Origin: Spirochaetales bacterium
Lineage (GTDB): Bacteria; Spirochaetota; Spirochaetia; ARS1246
DNA length: 57,149 nt
Assembly: GCA_002688185.1 (NCBI GenBank)
Contig: NZCE01000004.1
Location: 1 to 57,149, forward strand
Reading direction: 5' to 3'
Shown: piece by piece, positions 33,382 through 42,695 of the stretch
Position numbering within the stretch: position 1 is the first letter of the stretch
How the letters are laid out: every line of letters begins with the position of its first letter
Notes under the pieces: model-generated
Told to the model about the DNA's origin: nothing
The model's input: only the letters and a program-made list of their open reading frames with translations
Database searches by the model: none
Made by a program: the position numbers and the translations under genes

Positions 33382-33828
33382 ATTGCCTTCCATCAACAAG
33401 TACCTGATTTCCTCTTGTGAAACCACATCTTCGCTCCCGTCGGCCGAACCCGGTGATGCCGAAAGCTGATTCCTGATCTCGGCGAGATGGTCCTGTTGTT
33501 CGCTGATAAGCTCATTGAATTTTGGATAAAACGGCACGAGATTCTCCGCCAACGGGACGCGGTGCTGCACAATGTCTTCTAGCAATTCAGAAAACTTGAG
33601 CTTAGATCGGACAAGCCTGCGTAGATGTTCGCTCCTCCGTATAAGCTTATTGTTTTCCTGAAGTGATCCATAGAGGCGGGACAAGGTCGATTCTACAAAC
33701 AGAATATCCTCCACTAATTTGTCAAGATACAAACCGGTGTCGATGTCTAGACGTATGCCGTCATCAATATTGGAGATTATTTCATTTAAGAAGAAGATAT
33801 TGTCGTCGTAGTAGATTTTCTCTGCCAT
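33361..33828 (-). CDS. Conserved-looking hypothetical protein
   Basis: A 155-residue, soluble, charged and mostly helical protein, not recognised. It has long amphipathic stretches (DKLVEDILFVESTLSRLYGSL, then HLRRLVRSKLKFSELLEDI) suggestive of a coiled coil, and an acidic C-terminus. Its position just before the rpsF-dnaB cluster, on the opposite strand, gives no functional clue. Confidence 0.6.
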   Translation of the reverse strand: MAEKIYYDDNIFFLNEIISNIDDGIRLDIDTGLYLDKLVEDILFVESTLSRLYGSLQENNKLIRRSEHLRRLVRSKLKFSELLEDIVQHRVPLAENLVPFYPKFNELISEQQDHLAEIRNQLSASPGSADGSEDVVSQEEIRYLLMEGNSEESAQ

Positions 33829-33867
33829 AGGTGCCTATCTGATTAATCGGTCCGTACTACGTTTGAC

Positions 33868-33940
33868 TTGACAATGGCTGAATTGTTGTGGTAGCTTTGG
33901 TCCGCCTCTTTATCCCGCCGGTCGTACTTTTATGCGGGAT
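33868..33940 (+). promoter_or_regulatory. Promoter and leader hairpin of the rpsF operon
   Basis: TTGACA (33868-33873) with an extended -10-like TGGTAGCTT 15 bases on is a weak promoter. ATCCCGC (33912-33918) and GCGGGAT (33934-33940) form a perfect 7-bp stem with a 15-base loop starting CGG, 23 bases before the rpsF ATG. In many bacteria the S6:S18 pair represses this operon through a leader hairpin containing CCG. The stem fits that place, but the bulge arrangement is not clearly present. Confidence 0.35.
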
Positions 33941-33963
33941 CATACAGTCCACAGGGAGGAATT

Positions 33964-34239
33964 ATGCGAGATTATGAGGCCATTTTTGTCTTTCGTCCGG
34001 AAGACGAGCTTTACAACAAGGGAAAAGAGCTCATCAAGCAAGAGCTCGAGAATGCATCCGCAACAATCGTCAAAGAAGAGGATATGGGTGCGCGGGATCT
34101 TGCCTATGCGGTAAAAAAAGAGACGCGGGGCCACTATCATTTCTATGAGGCGCAGATCGAACCACAAAAACTAGAATCAATCACCAGCTCTATTAAACTC
34201 ATGGATTCCGTGCTGAAATACTTATTTGTCCGGAAATAG
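33964..34239 (+). CDS. rpsF: 30S ribosomal protein S6
   Basis: A 91-residue ribosomal protein with the S6 start MRDYEAIFVFRPED and the AYAVKKETRGHYHFYEA strand. It binds S18 in the platform of the small subunit. AGGGAGGA stands 3 bases before the ATG. It is the first gene of rpsF-ssb-rpsR-membrane protein-rplI-dnaB. Confidence 0.95.
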   Translation: MRDYEAIFVFRPEDELYNKGKELIKQELENASATIVKEEDMGARDLAYAVKKETRGHYHFYEAQIEPQKLESITSSIKLMDSVLKYLFVRK

Positions 34240-34335
34240 GCACGATTGCCGAGAGCTGCGTTGTTTGGCTTCCCTGCAAAATTATTCTGACGATAATTAC
34301 CGGGGTCAGACTTAAATCAGTTTTGGGAGAAAACC

Positions 34336-34770
34336 ATGGCGGATATTAATCGAGTTATCCTTGTAGGTAGGCTGACGCGTGATGCGGAGCTGCGGTATAC
34401 CGGAGGCGGAATCGCTGTTTGCAAGTTCTCACTGGCAATCAACCGGCGGCGGAAAAACGGTGATCAATGGGAAGATGAAGCTAACTTTTTTGATGTAGTG
34501 TTGTTCGGCAAACAGGGAGAGGCGATCAACCAGTATCTTGTAAAGGGTAAGCAGGTCGGTATAGACGGGGAGCTAAGGCAGAGCCGTTGGGAGAAAGACG
34601 GACAATCTAGGAGCCGGGTAGAAATTGCAGCGTTCAATGTGCAGCTACTTGGTGGTGGCCGCGGAAGCGCTCCGCCACGGGATCAGGGAGATACTGCTGA
34701 TGCCAACTCCGGCTCTTATAATCCGCCAAGTGATGCCGGAGCCGAGTTTGAAGATGATATCCCTTTCTAG
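34336..34770 (+). CDS. ssb: Single-stranded DNA-binding protein
   Basis: A 144-residue SSB. The OB fold covers about 1-105 (MADINRVILVGRLTRDAELRYT, FFDVVLFGKQGEAINQYLVKGK), followed by a glycine/proline/aspartate linker and the conserved acidic tip EDDIPF that recruits replication and repair proteins. It lies between rpsF and rpsR as in many bacteria. Confidence 0.97.
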   Translation: MADINRVILVGRLTRDAELRYTGGGIAVCKFSLAINRRRKNGDQWEDEANFFDVVLFGKQGEAINQYLVKGKQVGIDGELRQSRWEKDGQSRSRVEIAAFNVQLLGGGRGSAPPRDQGDTADANSGSYNPPSDAGAEFEDDIPF

Positions 34771-34811
34771 CGGCTAACAGGGTCAGAAGACACAAAAGGA
34801 GAAATGCATAG

Positions 34812-35210
34812 ATGTCTAATGAGAATAGGGCTGAACAAAGCACCGGGAGACCGGTGGAAACAGGGAGAACCGGACCGCCTCGAGAAGATAGGCCACGCTA
34901 CTCCGACTCATATAGAGGGAATAGGGACGAATCTTCCGGAGACGATGATCGCGGAAGAGGCCGGTCATCATATCGTTCGTCCAGAGGTGGAGGAGGTCGT
35001 TCCTTTTTCCGCAAAAAAGTATGCAGGTTTTGTACCCAAAACCTGGTGGCGGACTATAAAAATCCGGACGGGTTGCGCCGATTTGTTACCGAGCGGGGGA
35101 AAATACTTCCGCGGAGAATCACCGGCACGTGCGCCAAGCATCAGAGGGAATTGTCAACCCAGATCAAGCGCGCGCGAGTCCTAGCTTTTTTGCCCTTTAG
35201 TAAAAACTAG
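34812..35210 (+). CDS. rpsR: 30S ribosomal protein S18 with long R/G/S-rich N-terminal extension
   Basis: A 132-residue S18. The conserved core is only the last 70 residues or so, beginning at [10 protein letters not shown] and running through [25 protein letters not shown] to the C-terminus. CxxC and a later CxxxH suggest the zinc-binding form. The first ~60 residues are a low-complexity arginine/glycine/serine/aspartate stretch resembling RGG motifs. Usual S18 length is 75-100 residues. Confidence 0.94.
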   Translation: MSNENRAEQSTGRPVETGRTGPPREDRPRYSDSYRGNRDESSGDDDRGRGRSSYRSSRGGGGRSFFRKKVCRFCTQNLVADYKNPDGLRRFVTERGKILPRRITGTCAKHQRELSTQIKRARVLAFLPFSKN

Positions 35211-35238
35211 CTCGGGCCGGCCAACCGTAACGCGTAGC

Positions 35239-36228
35239 ATGTATTTGCCCAGATTGAAGAACGAATGGACCGAGTTGGCGATTATTACGGTCGTATCCTT
35301 CTTTCTGTACCAGATGAATATGCTTATCCTTTTCTGCATTCCGCTGCAAATTCTCTTTGTGAGAAAGGGTGAGCGATTTTTCATGTATTCCGGGCTGTCG
35401 GTTTTGGCAGCACTTGCCGTTGCCGCCCTCCTGCGAACCGCGCAGGTAGCTGAACGCGGCTTGCGGTTAAACTTATTAGCAATCGATTTGCTATTACCTG
35501 CTTTTTTTCTTGTTGGGCTTGGCGCCACGAATATGCAGTGGAAAGTCCAACTCAGGCTGTTTTACAAGGTGATTTGCGTAACGCTTGTCGCCGGCGTGGC
35601 GAGCATTCCGGTTATTTATCTTTTGAGCCGTGATGAACAGATAACAGCCTTGATTAAGGCGCAGATTGAAGGAGTCTCACAGGTTTTTGCGGGCGTTGCT
35701 GCGGAAGGGGTGACAGGGACAGCGGCAACCGGCATATTATCAGACCCTGACGCCCTGGTGCAGCTGATTCAGAGCATCTTGTTGCGTAACTATCTGTTTA
35801 TGTATTTTGCTATACTTTCTGGGAGTGTGTGGATGGGCATTTCCGTCGGTAATCGGACTGTCGGCAGAGCTCCGCGAAAATTCGCCGATTTCTTTTTGCC
35901 GGAGAAGATGATTTGGCCGCTGCTATTTTCTTGGGCCATCGTTCTGTTGGATACATTTTTTCCAGTAGGCAAACTGCGCTACGCTGCGTGGAATATCGGG
36001 CTGATTTTTTTATTGACATACGGTGTTCAGGGCATCGGAATTATTCAGACACTGTTTGACCGCAGGGGAGTCGGGCGCGGAATACGGGCCGCCCTTTTTG
36101 TGGGTGTGACATTGATGCTTTTTTGGCCCGGAGCAAATTTATTGATTATAGTTGGATTTCCTATACTCGGTATCTCCGAACTATGGATTCATTATAGAAC
36201 ATCTGAAAAAGGAGTAGATGAATCATGA
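35239..36228 (+). CDS. YybS-like (DUF2232) multi-pass membrane protein
   Basis: A 329-residue inner-membrane protein with about seven or eight hydrophobic helices. DUF2232/YybS proteins sit between rpsR and rplI in firmicutes too, which is the main basis for the call together with the alternating helix pattern. Its function in the family is unknown. The last four bases overlap the rplI start, so the two are translationally coupled. Confidence 0.75.
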   Translation: MYLPRLKNEWTELAIITVVSFFLYQMNMLILFCIPLQILFVRKGERFFMYSGLSVLAALAVAALLRTAQVAERGLRLNLLAIDLLLPAFFLVGLGATNMQWKVQLRLFYKVICVTLVAGVASIPVIYLLSRDEQITALIKAQIEGVSQVFAGVAAEGVTGTAATGILSDPDALVQLIQSILLRNYLFMYFAILSGSVWMGISVGNRTVGRAPRKFADFFLPEKMIWPLLFSWAIVLLDTFFPVGKLRYAAWNIGLIFLLTYGVQGIGIIQTLFDRRGVGRGIRAALFVGVTLMLFWPGANLLIIVGFPILGISELWIHYRTSEKGVDES

Positions 36229-36890
36229 GGACGACGAAGATTATATTAAATCAAGATGTATATAACCTAGGCGAGGAAGGCGATATATGTGAGGTGGCCC
36301 CCGGCTACGCCAGAAATTATCTTTTGCCAAGAGGATTTGCGGCGGCCTATAGTAAGAAGACTGTCGCGCTGTTATCCCAGAAACGTGAGATTATTGATAA
36401 GCGGAAACAGGAAAAGCAGGATGCCGCCAAAGGCTTAAAAGACCGATTGGAGTCGATGAAAATCGCTTTGGAGATGCCGAGTGGGGATACAGGCAGGCTG
36501 TTTGGCTCGGTAACTAACGCCACCCTTGCTGAATATTTCGCTGCTGAAGGCGAAACTATCGAAAGAAAAAAGATAATGATTCCCGATCATACTATTAAAA
36601 TGGTCGGCACTTCCAAGGTCCAGGTACGGCTATACGCCGATGAGACTGCTGAAGTGACCGTTGAGGTCCTGCCCGTAGGCGGGAAAAAAGAGGCCGCTAA
36701 GAAAGCCTCGGCAAAAGCCGCTGCGGCCAAAAGCGAGGCGTCTGAAGAAACTCAATCAGAGATAGCTCCGGCGGCCGGCGAACCGCCGGCAGAAGATACG
36801 GCGGCCGGCGAACCGGCGGCCGGCGAACCGGCGGCACCGGTTCCGGAGGAACCAGATTCCGCCGCTGAGGCGCCGACACCAGAGGAGTAG
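36225..36890 (+). CDS. rplI: 50S ribosomal protein L9 with acidic Ala/Pro/Glu C-terminal tail
   Basis: A 221-residue L9; typical length is 148-150. The N-terminal domain (MRTTKIILNQDVYNLGEEGD, the YARNYLLPRGFA signature), connecting helix and C-terminal domain are complete by about residue 148. Some 70 extra residues rich in Ala, Pro, Glu and Lys follow, ending PTPEE. Part is built from a repeated AAGEP unit. Confidence 0.95.
   Translation: MRTTKIILNQDVYNLGEEGDICEVAPGYARNYLLPRGFAAAYSKKTVALLSQKREIIDKRKQEKQDAAKGLKDRLESMKIALEMPSGDTGRLFGSVTNATLAEYFAAEGETIERKKIMIPDHTIKMVGTSKVQVRLYADETAEVTVEVLPVGGKKEAAKKASAKAAAAKSEASEETQSEIAPAAGEPPAEDTAAGEPAAGEPAAPVPEEPDSAAEAPTPEE
36771..36830 (+). repeat. Three 15-nt direct repeats in the rplI tail
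   Basis: GCGGCCGGCGAACCG occurs exactly at 36771-36785, 36801-36815 and 36816-36830, the last two in tandem. Each encodes AAGEP. Slippage at this site could vary the tail length between strains. Confidence 0.85.
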
Positions 36891-36913
36891 CGCGGGAAAA
36901 ATCGCAAGGGACA

Positions 36914-38260
36914 ATGGAAGTCCAGCAGCTAAAAGACAGAGTTCCACCCCACAATGACGAGGCAGAACGGGCAACAATCGGCGCCCTGCTGCTGGATTCT
37001 GAAGCCCTCGCAACTGTGCTCCGCTTCCTCAGACCGGTGGATTTTTACCGGACTTCTCACCAGAAGATATTTCAAGCCATAATCAATCTTTTTCAAAAGG
37101 GAGAGGTAATAGATCTCATTACCCTGTCCGAAGAATTGCGGGGTAACGGGAATCTGGAATCTTGCGGTGGGTCGGCGTATGTATCAAGCCTTACTTCTGA
37201 GGTCCCGACAAGCGCCAACGTTGATTATTACGCACGCATCGTTCAAGGGTGCAGCATCCGTAGGGCCTTGCTCAAGATCTCCCATGAAGTAATCGCCGAC
37301 GCGCATAATGACTCGATGGAGAGTCGGCAGATAATCGAAGAGGCCGAAAGGCGGATTTTTGAAATTGCAGACAAGCAGCAAACTGGAAGTTTTAAAACCG
37401 CGGGAGAAGTTGTTGCGAAAACTATAGAGGTAATTGAGAAACGTTATCATACCAAAGATAATTATACCGGCGTCCCATCTGGTTTTTCCGATCTGGACGA
37501 CATGACCAGCGGTTTTCAGGACGCGGAGTTTATCGTCATAGGCGCAAGACCGTCGGTCGGGAAAACTGCGCTAGCCTGCACAATAGCGTCAAATATTTCG
37601 ATCCGGTTCAAGATACCCGTTGGATTTTTCACTCTCGAAATGTCTGACATGGCACTCATGCAGAGAATCGTGGCTTCCGAGGCCCGGATCAGCTCACAGA
37701 AGATACGCACGGCACTCCTCACCCCTGCGGACTTTCATAGCCTTACAGACGCGGCCGCTCGCATCTATGAAGCACCTCTTTATATTGAAGACACACCAAA
37801 CATGCGTCTTCTTGATTTGCGGGCGCAGGCTCGTAGAATGATTACCCAGCACGGGGTTCGAATCGTATTTGTGGATTATTTGACGCTCATCACCCCTGAG
37901 CGGGAAGGCAATGTACCACGACATGAACAAATAGCGGAAATATCTCGATCCCTAAAGGCGCTGGCGCGCGAGCTTGAGATTCCGGTCGTGGCTTTGTCTC
38001 AAGTGCGGCGTGAAACCGAGGGCAAACAGCCCTCGCTGGCGGATCTCCGTGAATCGGGTTCTATTGAGCAAGACGCGGATGTGGTGATATTCCTTCACAG
38101 GGAAAGAGGTTTTGACCGAAATGAGCAAGAGACCGCTCTCAACAATATAGAAACCCAGGTGATAGTGGCAAAACAGAGAAATGGACCCGTCGGGACAGTC
38201 AGGTTGGCGTTTCTCCCGGAATATACAAAATTCGAGTCACTTTCGAGGGATATGCCTTGA
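36914..38260 (+). CDS. dnaB: Replicative DNA helicase DnaB
   Basis: A 448-residue hexameric helicase. The N-terminal primase-interacting domain (VPPHNDEAERATIGALLLD) precedes the RecA-like motor with Walker A GARPSVGKTAL (about 210-220), Walker B VFVDYLTLI and the later LSQVRRETEGKQPSLADLRESGSIEQDAD region. No intein or insertion. Same strand and cluster as rplI, 23 bases downstream. Confidence 0.97.
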   Translation: MEVQQLKDRVPPHNDEAERATIGALLLDSEALATVLRFLRPVDFYRTSHQKIFQAIINLFQKGEVIDLITLSEELRGNGNLESCGGSAYVSSLTSEVPTSANVDYYARIVQGCSIRRALLKISHEVIADAHNDSMESRQIIEEAERRIFEIADKQQTGSFKTAGEVVAKTIEVIEKRYHTKDNYTGVPSGFSDLDDMTSGFQDAEFIVIGARPSVGKTALACTIASNISIRFKIPVGFFTLEMSDMALMQRIVASEARISSQKIRTALLTPADFHSLTDAAARIYEAPLYIEDTPNMRLLDLRAQARRMITQHGVRIVFVDYLTLITPEREGNVPRHEQIAEISRSLKALARELEIPVVALSQVRRETEGKQPSLADLRESGSIEQDADVVIFLHRERGFDRNEQETALNNIETQVIVAKQRNGPVGTVRLAFLPEYTKFESLSRDMP

Positions 38261-38332
38261 AAGATTATTTGCCGTATAACACCGTCCGGTCAGCAGTCGA
38301 TGACCGGCCTTTTGAGCAAAGAGGAGTGAGAA

Positions 38333-38620
38333 ATGGGGCTGAGGGATGATTACAACTTTGAGTATCTTGTGAATGAAGCAGAGCGATTAGTGCTTGATCA
38401 GCTCGAGGCTCAACTTTCAGAACAAGGTGAAGCGTGCAAATGTCAGGACTGTATTCTCGACATGGCGGCTTTTGCACTGAACAATATCAGGCCGCTCTAC
38501 CGTGTCTCACTCATGGGCACTCTATACGCGAAGGCGTTGGAGGGATCTGAATATGAGGAGGAGGTGGGCAATGCTGTCGGCCAAGCAATTCGAAGAATTA
38601 TGGCAAATCCTTCACATTGA
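38333..38620 (+). CDS. ComFB-family protein
   Basis: A 95-residue protein of the late-competence ComFB family. The family pattern is visible: N-terminal NEAERLVLDQL helix, the CKCQDCILDMAAFALNNIRPLYRVS core with a CxxC pair, and a C-terminal helix. ComFB proteins in other bacteria bind cyclic di-nucleotides such as c-di-GMP, so this may be a receptor for the signal turned over by the GGDEF-EAL protein at 2.6-4.7 kb. GGAG stands 8 bases before the ATG. It follows dnaB by 72 bases. Confidence 0.8.
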   Translation: MGLRDDYNFEYLVNEAERLVLDQLEAQLSEQGEACKCQDCILDMAAFALNNIRPLYRVSLMGTLYAKALEGSEYEEEVGNAVGQAIRRIMANPSH

Positions 38621-38624
38621 GGCC

Positions 38625-40652
38625 TCAATACTTCGCTACGTAATCGGTCCAGCGACCCGATGAATGCACCTCGCCGCCTGACGTAACCACCGCCCACTTG
38701 AGGTCCTCAAATAGGTAAAAATCGAGAGCTTTCCTACCGGTGCTACTGTTCCAAATTGTTATCGACGAATCTCGATTAAGTGAGATAAACCAACTCTCTA
38801 ACAAATCGACTGCGATTGGAATGTTGTTATTATCCCCGAGCTCCAGGAATCTTCTTGATCCCGGGAAGAGCGCTCTGTTTTGACCGTTAATCGAGAAAAA
38901 CAGTATTCCGCGCCTAACGGCCATGGTGGCGTTCCGGTGCTCCCCTTCCAGAGAGTAGAGCACATTAGTTTTCTCAAAAATCGGTCCGGTATAGGCGGTG
39001 AGTACCGTTTTAGGCGAACTGGAAGTTCCCTCGATGCTGAGTGTATACAATGTTTGGCTCAAAGGTTCAAACTGAAGTTGAAACGTTATTAGGCTTTCGT
39101 CGGCAAACGGCACCGTCTCACCGGTCGTCGTATTAATCAAATATCGTGAAGTTCTTAACGTTTGTGAGCGCCTCCCCGCAGCTACCACGTTGTCGTCGTG
39201 TGCAAAAATCGCTGTTTCCAGGCCAAATGTACTGTAGGAAAACTCAAACTTCTTGGAAAATACATTGAAAATTTTCACAACGTCGCCGGTGTCGACTGTG
39301 AGGACGTGTGGATACCTCGTATCCATGGACACTATCGGATTTTCGTATTGCACATCCTCGACTTCTATCGCTCCCTCAATTGGGCTAAAAAGAACAAAGC
39401 GGCTCTTTTCATCTGAGGCGTCTTTTAACGCAAAAAGATTATCCGCAAAAGGATAAACTTTCGTAGGCGCCTGCAAAGGGTTATCCTGAAAAAACGTAAC
39501 CAGATTCGTTGCATTTCCCAGAAAGCTGCTCGGGCGGTTTAGCAAATAGTCGGAATATACGGTAATAATCTTTTTCTCTGATGTAATAATAATGCTCGAT
39601 GAAGGTACGATATCATAGAGGCGCAACAGACGGTTTTGGGAAAAGATTCTTGGAATGTTGCTGTAGCGCTGCTGATAATAAATCGTGCCTGATACCCCGC
39701 CGCAAAAGAGGGCGCCGCCCCTCAATACCAGGTTTGATGACAAGAGCTCAGGCGGGCGGTACATCGAATATCTGGCGATGAAGCCTCTTGCCGAAAAGGC
39801 GTAAAGCTTGAATTGGTCTCGCCCGTCGTCATCCTCATTGTTTTCAAGCCCGAAATCGGAAACCTGGTTGCTGAGATAGATGAGAGTGTCTCCAGTGGTT
39901 TCGTCTACTGATAAACGCTGAATCCCTTGAACGCTCACACTGTCAATGTCATCTCCGGACAACAGATCTATCGCAATAATCGATTCCTGCCACCGTCCAA
40001 CCATGTATCGGTTACTCAATGTGTAAAATGTTTCCGTTAAATCTGGCAGCGTATCAAATTCTTGAATAAGATTACCGGATCTGAAAGATCGGTATTGCAG
40101 AGTTCCCGACGGTAGATAGGTCACAATCCGCTCTTCTGATCCCGAGATACGAAATGAGCCGACTATGCCAAAACCGTTGAGTAGATACGGCAGCTTTATG
40201 CCCGTCCTCGAGCTGAGAACCGTCACGCTCTGCCAGTCGGCCACAGAATAGGCAAGATAGGTGCCCTTAGGGGAATAATCGATATAGAGCGGCAACTCGC
40301 CAAGCTCCCGGGCAAACAGCCGCCGGTTTAGCTCCCAATCCCATACGCTCAGCTTGAATGTAGTCAGCCCGTCGCTCTCGATAATTGCAGCTTGAGGCTT
40401 TGAAGGGTGGAGTATCAGTTTTACCAGCGGAATTGATGAAACCTGAATGCGATGAAGCAATTTTCTGGTGCTATGGCTCCAGATCCGGAGCGTACCGTCA
40501 ATGCTGATGGAAGCAAGTGTTCTTTTGTCCTTGGTAAAAGCAATTTCAGTGACCGAATCAGTGTGGCCGGACTGTATCACATACCTTTCCGTGGCACCCT
40601 GCAGCAAATGCGGTAAGAGCAACATAGCTATCAAAGCAGCGGCCCGTCTCAC
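38625..40652 (-). CDS. Secreted WD40 repeat protein
   Basis: A 675-residue exported protein with a signal peptide (MRRAAALIAMLLLPHLLQG) starting at GTG. Repeats of beta-propeller type follow: SGHTDSVTEIAFTKDKRTLASISIDGTLRIWS is a clear WD40 blade, while later ones are weaker. It probably forms one or two propellers and acts as a periplasmic or surface scaffold. The GTG directly follows the stop of the CpXC gene, so both are one transcript. It converges with ComFB at a 4-base gap. Confidence 0.8.
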   Translation of the reverse strand: MRRAAALIAMLLLPHLLQGATERYVIQSGHTDSVTEIAFTKDKRTLASISIDGTLRIWSHSTRKLLHRIQVSSIPLVKLILHPSKPQAAIIESDGLTTFKLSVWDWELNRRLFARELGELPLYIDYSPKGTYLAYSVADWQSVTVLSSRTGIKLPYLLNGFGIVGSFRISGSEERIVTYLPSGTLQYRSFRSGNLIQEFDTLPDLTETFYTLSNRYMVGRWQESIIAIDLLSGDDIDSVSVQGIQRLSVDETTGDTLIYLSNQVSDFGLENNEDDDGRDQFKLYAFSARGFIARYSMYRPPELLSSNLVLRGGALFCGGVSGTIYYQQRYSNIPRIFSQNRLLRLYDIVPSSSIIITSEKKIITVYSDYLLNRPSSFLGNATNLVTFFQDNPLQAPTKVYPFADNLFALKDASDEKSRFVLFSPIEGAIEVEDVQYENPIVSMDTRYPHVLTVDTGDVVKIFNVFSKKFEFSYSTFGLETAIFAHDDNVVAAGRRSQTLRTSRYLINTTTGETVPFADESLITFQLQFEPLSQTLYTLSIEGTSSSPKTVLTAYTGPIFEKTNVLYSLEGEHRNATMAVRRGILFFSINGQNRALFPGSRRFLELGDNNNIPIAVDLLESWFISLNRDSSITIWNSSTGRKALDFYLFEDLKWAVVTSGGEVHSSGRWTDYVAKY

Positions 40653-41252
40653 CTAATACCCCTCCAGCTCTACCTTTGTGAGAGACACATATGGAGGCGC
40701 AAGAATAGTATCGAACGGTTCCTCGGTTTCTCTCTTTGGTAACTCTTGGGACATTCTATCATAAAAATCCGCTGAAATCCGCGCTATGCCGATTTCCTGA
40801 TCCCGGACGCCGTGAATCTCAAACAACAATTTCGATCCTTCTACGCCTCCAAACCGTATGGCTACAGAGGTGCCACCGCCGGATTTGGCATAGAGAAGAT
40901 ACTTTATGAGCTCAACGACCCGGTCGCTAAGGTCAGCTTTGTGCATCCGCATCTTTTCAACTAATTCTGGATAACCGATAGCTACGCGATTATGATCGCC
41001 AAATGAGCTCGGATCTAAAAAGTATTTACTCCGCTCTTTCTCTGGTACAACGAGAATATCCAAGCCAGTTTCTGAATCAAAAACAGTAATCTGGAGCTCA
41101 GGTTTTAGCTGTATTCCACAATAAGGACATTCAATCGTGAGAAACGTGCCGTCGAGTATTTCCTCGAGAATTTGCGGCTGCTCGGACAGATTGTACCGGT
41201 CCGGAATGTCGATCTCGATCGTTTTCTCGCATTTGCAGGTAATAACGTTCAC
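40653..41252 (-). CDS. CpXC domain protein
   Basis: A 199-residue protein with the zinc-ribbon-like CpXC fold: C6 and C8 in ITCKCEK, then C42 and C45 in IECPYCG. The family has no established function; it is common in spirochaetes and clostridia. It starts at GTG and is read directly into the WD40 gene. Confidence 0.8.
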   Translation of the reverse strand: MNVITCKCEKTIEIDIPDRYNLSEQPQILEEILDGTFLTIECPYCGIQLKPELQITVFDSETGLDILVVPEKERSKYFLDPSSFGDHNRVAIGYPELVEKMRMHKADLSDRVVELIKYLLYAKSGGGTSVAIRFGGVEGSKLLFEIHGVRDQEIGIARISADFYDRMSQELPKRETEEPFDTILAPPYVSLTKVELEGY

Positions 41253-41324
41253 TGATTCCGTATCTCCACCGCCAGCCGTGTTGCCGCCGATATGATGTCT
41301 CCCATGTCTGTGTTAACCGTGCTG

Positions 41325-42692
41325 CTACTGATTTATGAGAAAAAACACATCATTAAATAAGGTGAGAATAAGTATCGCAAAAATAATGGCAAAGCCAACA
41401 ATCTGATATCGATAAAAAAACTTGGGACGAACCGGTTTGCGCGCAAGCATCTCAGAGACCGTAATGAGAATAAAACCACCGTCAAGAGCCGGTATCGGTA
41501 ACAGATTCATAAAACAGAGGGCGACGCTCAGCATGCTGAGAAATCTAAATAGGATTATCAGCCCTCGGCCGATCCCTTGATTGAATCCTTGGCTCGCGAC
41601 TTCACCCACCAGGTACGTTATGCGTATAGGACCCGAGACCGCGTTCCGGACGTTGACCCCACGGAACAGGAGCCCGATACTCCGCACGGTGAGGACAAGG
41701 GTGGAAAACGTTTCCTCGATGCCGCGAATAAATGCGGCAATGGGGTTTGCCTCGCGTTGGAGATACACCATTGTCTCAAAAGCAAATCCAAGATCCACGT
41801 TGCCGTCTTCCGAATATGTAACAGGAACGCGTATCTCTATCGACACGCCGGCCCGTTCAACGGTCATATATAAGCTGTCGGGCAATCCAGTCAAGATGTC
41901 ATAGAGATCGAGGGAGTTTTGTATCTCGGTCCCGTTAATTTTGGTGACGTAATCGCCGGCTAGAATCCCGGCCTTTTGGGCCGCCGTCCCTTCGACGGCC
42001 GACGCTACGATTGGATCTACCCAAGCCCCTACTCCGATCCTTCCCGCGCCGGTTTCGGTGTCAAGTAGCGGAGTAATGGACATCTGCAGTAAACGGCCGT
42101 TTCGGCTCACCACGATCTGCAGCTCTCTTCCGCCGGACGGTGTGACGTGTTGCTCAATATCACGAAAGTTTTCGATAATATCCCCGTCGATTTCTACTAT
42201 TATATCTCCGGTCTGTAAGCCCGCTTGATCTGCGGGATAAACCGATTGGTCGGCCAGTGCGGTTTCTGAAAGCAGAATAATTTTATTGCTAAAAGTGGTA
42301 ACCGCAAAGCCGGCCATCCAGATTACCGACAACACAAGGATAGAGAACAGGAGATTTGCCAACGGCCCCGATAAATATGTTATTGCCCGCCTGATTGGCG
42401 CAACCGAAAAGAGCGAGCCGGGTTGGGCAACGGCGCTGATTCCGTCGTTTTCACCTGATGCCTGCTTAAAAAACTCCTCGCCTTTCATCTTGCAGTAGCC
42501 GCCGATGGGCAATAGCGAGAGTCTGTATTGTGTGCCCCGGAAAGTCTTGGCAAACAAGACTTTGCCCCAGCCGATAGAAAAGGCTTCGACCTGGATGCCC
42601 GACGCCTTAGCTGCGATAAAGTGGCCTAATTCATGAACAAGAATGACAATACCCAAGCCAAGAAGACCGAGTAGTATATTAACAATAATCAT
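41325..42692 (-). CDS. rseP: Site-2 protease RseP
   Basis: A 455-residue inner-membrane zinc protease. HELGH (20-24) in the first helix and the late LDGG motif form the active site. Two PDZ domains lie between (QAGLQTGDIIVEIDGDIIENF and KAGILAGDYVTKINGTEIQ), and four membrane helices fit the family. It releases membrane-bound transcription factors or cleaves signal-peptide remnants. It is the last gene of the rpsB-rseP cluster, three bases after dxr. Confidence 0.95.
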   Translation of the reverse strand: MIIVNILLGLLGLGIVILVHELGHFIAAKASGIQVEAFSIGWGKVLFAKTFRGTQYRLSLLPIGGYCKMKGEEFFKQASGENDGISAVAQPGSLFSVAPIRRAITYLSGPLANLLFSILVLSVIWMAGFAVTTFSNKIILLSETALADQSVYPADQAGLQTGDIIVEIDGDIIENFRDIEQHVTPSGGRELQIVVSRNGRLLQMSITPLLDTETGAGRIGVGAWVDPIVASAVEGTAAQKAGILAGDYVTKINGTEIQNSLDLYDILTGLPDSLYMTVERAGVSIEIRVPVTYSEDGNVDLGFAFETMVYLQREANPIAAFIRGIEETFSTLVLTVRSIGLLFRGVNVRNAVSGPIRITYLVGEVASQGFNQGIGRGLIILFRFLSMLSVALCFMNLLPIPALDGGFILITVSEMLARKPVRPKFFYRYQIVGFAIIFAILILTLFNDVFFLINQ

Positions 42693-42695
42693 GGG

